DNA from: Bacteroidaceae bacterium
Lineage (GTDB): Bacteria; Bacteroidota; Bacteroidia; Bacteroidales; Bacteroidaceae
DNA length: 52,026 nt
Assembly (NCBI GenBank): GCA_017555845.1
Contig: JAFZFO010000066.1
Location: 1-52,026, forward strand
Direction: 5' to 3'
The translations under genes and the position numbers were made by a program. Positions 51,825 through 52,026 of this stretch are shown one piece after another. Position 1 is the first letter of the stretch; every line of letters starts with the position of its first letter. A model generated the notes under the pieces. That model searched no databases. It was not told the origin of the DNA and worked only from the letters and a program-made list of their open reading frames with translations.

Positions 51825-52026
51825 AAATCTATTTTAAATATTATACTATTCCTAATTTAGAAAACTTTCGGCGAAGATAACAAAAATTTCGCGAACTATG
51901 ACAAAAGAAACTCCTTATAAGTGGTAAAGCCAAATATTATCTCCCTCAACTGTTAAATTGTCTTTCCCTGAAAAAAGTTGACTCATTAAATTAAAAACAA
52001 TGAGTAGTTACATTCTTCAAAGGGAA
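51825..52026. other. Upstream region of ettA to window end
   Basis: Holds a relaxed minus-strand promoter (TATCTTCG at 51872-51879, 48 bases before the ATG; CAAA on the plus strand 22 bases beyond). The rest is AT-rich with no recognisable gene. Confidence 0.45.

Overview
The window looks like a chromosomal segment from a member of the order Bacteroidales (gut Bacteroides/Prevotella-type). The evidence is a complete Bat aerotolerance operon, HU-CCDC81-like and HU/LysM proteins, a DUF4369 lipoprotein, an AddAB pair with a Bacteroidetes look, almost no Shine-Dalgarno sequences, and promoters of the Bacteroidetes type (TTTG, about 19 bases, then TAnnTTTG). I see no rRNA, CRISPR array, insertion sequence or prophage. 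Most genes are housekeeping or core metabolism. The family cannot be fixed from the sequence alone.

Layout. 0-3 kb (minus strand): a truncated TPR lipoprotein, a LysR regulator and an SLC13-type dicarboxylate/anion transporter. 3.2-7.9 kb (plus): a CBM9-like protein, a patatin/POTRA/beta-barrel outer-membrane protein, tRNA-Arg(ACG) with a textbook promoter and terminator, then YhhQ plus a small radical SAM enzyme (probable queuosine-precursor salvage). 7.9-12.1 kb (minus): a lipoprotein of the phospholipase D/cardiolipin synthase family and an M16 peptidase. 12.3-14.8 kb (plus): a DUF2148 ferredoxin-like protein, agmatine deiminase and N-carbamoylputrescine amidase (agmatine to putrescine). 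14.9-18.8 kb: a ferritin/Dps-like protein, a ThiE/TenI-fold protein, PRPP synthetase, a DUF4369 lipoprotein and PanB. 19-25.3 kb (plus): the AddA/AddB helicase-nuclease pair. 25.3-31.5 kb: a possible small structured RNA, a U32-family protein, an AT-rich patch with an 11-residue-repeat protein and an AraC regulator, a CDF zinc transporter, then HU-SPOR and zinc-ribbon/FHA proteins. 31.6-40.8 kb (minus): PAP2 phosphatase and the operon moxR-DUF58-(BatX)-batA-B-C-D-E. 40.9-46.6 kb (minus): an HU-TM-LysM protein, HU, an interrupted rimO, ftsY and lepA. 46.9-51.8 kb (minus): GH20 hexosaminidase, an aminotransferase and ettA.

The most notable points are these. (1) rimO carries an in-frame TAG at codon 100 although both flanks are intact RimO sequence. 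(2) Two unrelated loci encode proteins with a cytoplasmic HU-type DNA-binding domain, one membrane helix and a periplasmic peptidoglycan-binding domain (SPOR in one, LysM in the other), an architecture suited to tying the nucleoid to the cell wall. (3) The HU-SPOR gene starts with GTG five bases after a perfect -33/-7 promoter and is probably leaderless. (4) A small protein made almost wholly of 11-residue repeats stands divergent to an AraC regulator. (5) A radical SAM enzyme with CX4CX2C spacing is coupled to yhhQ.
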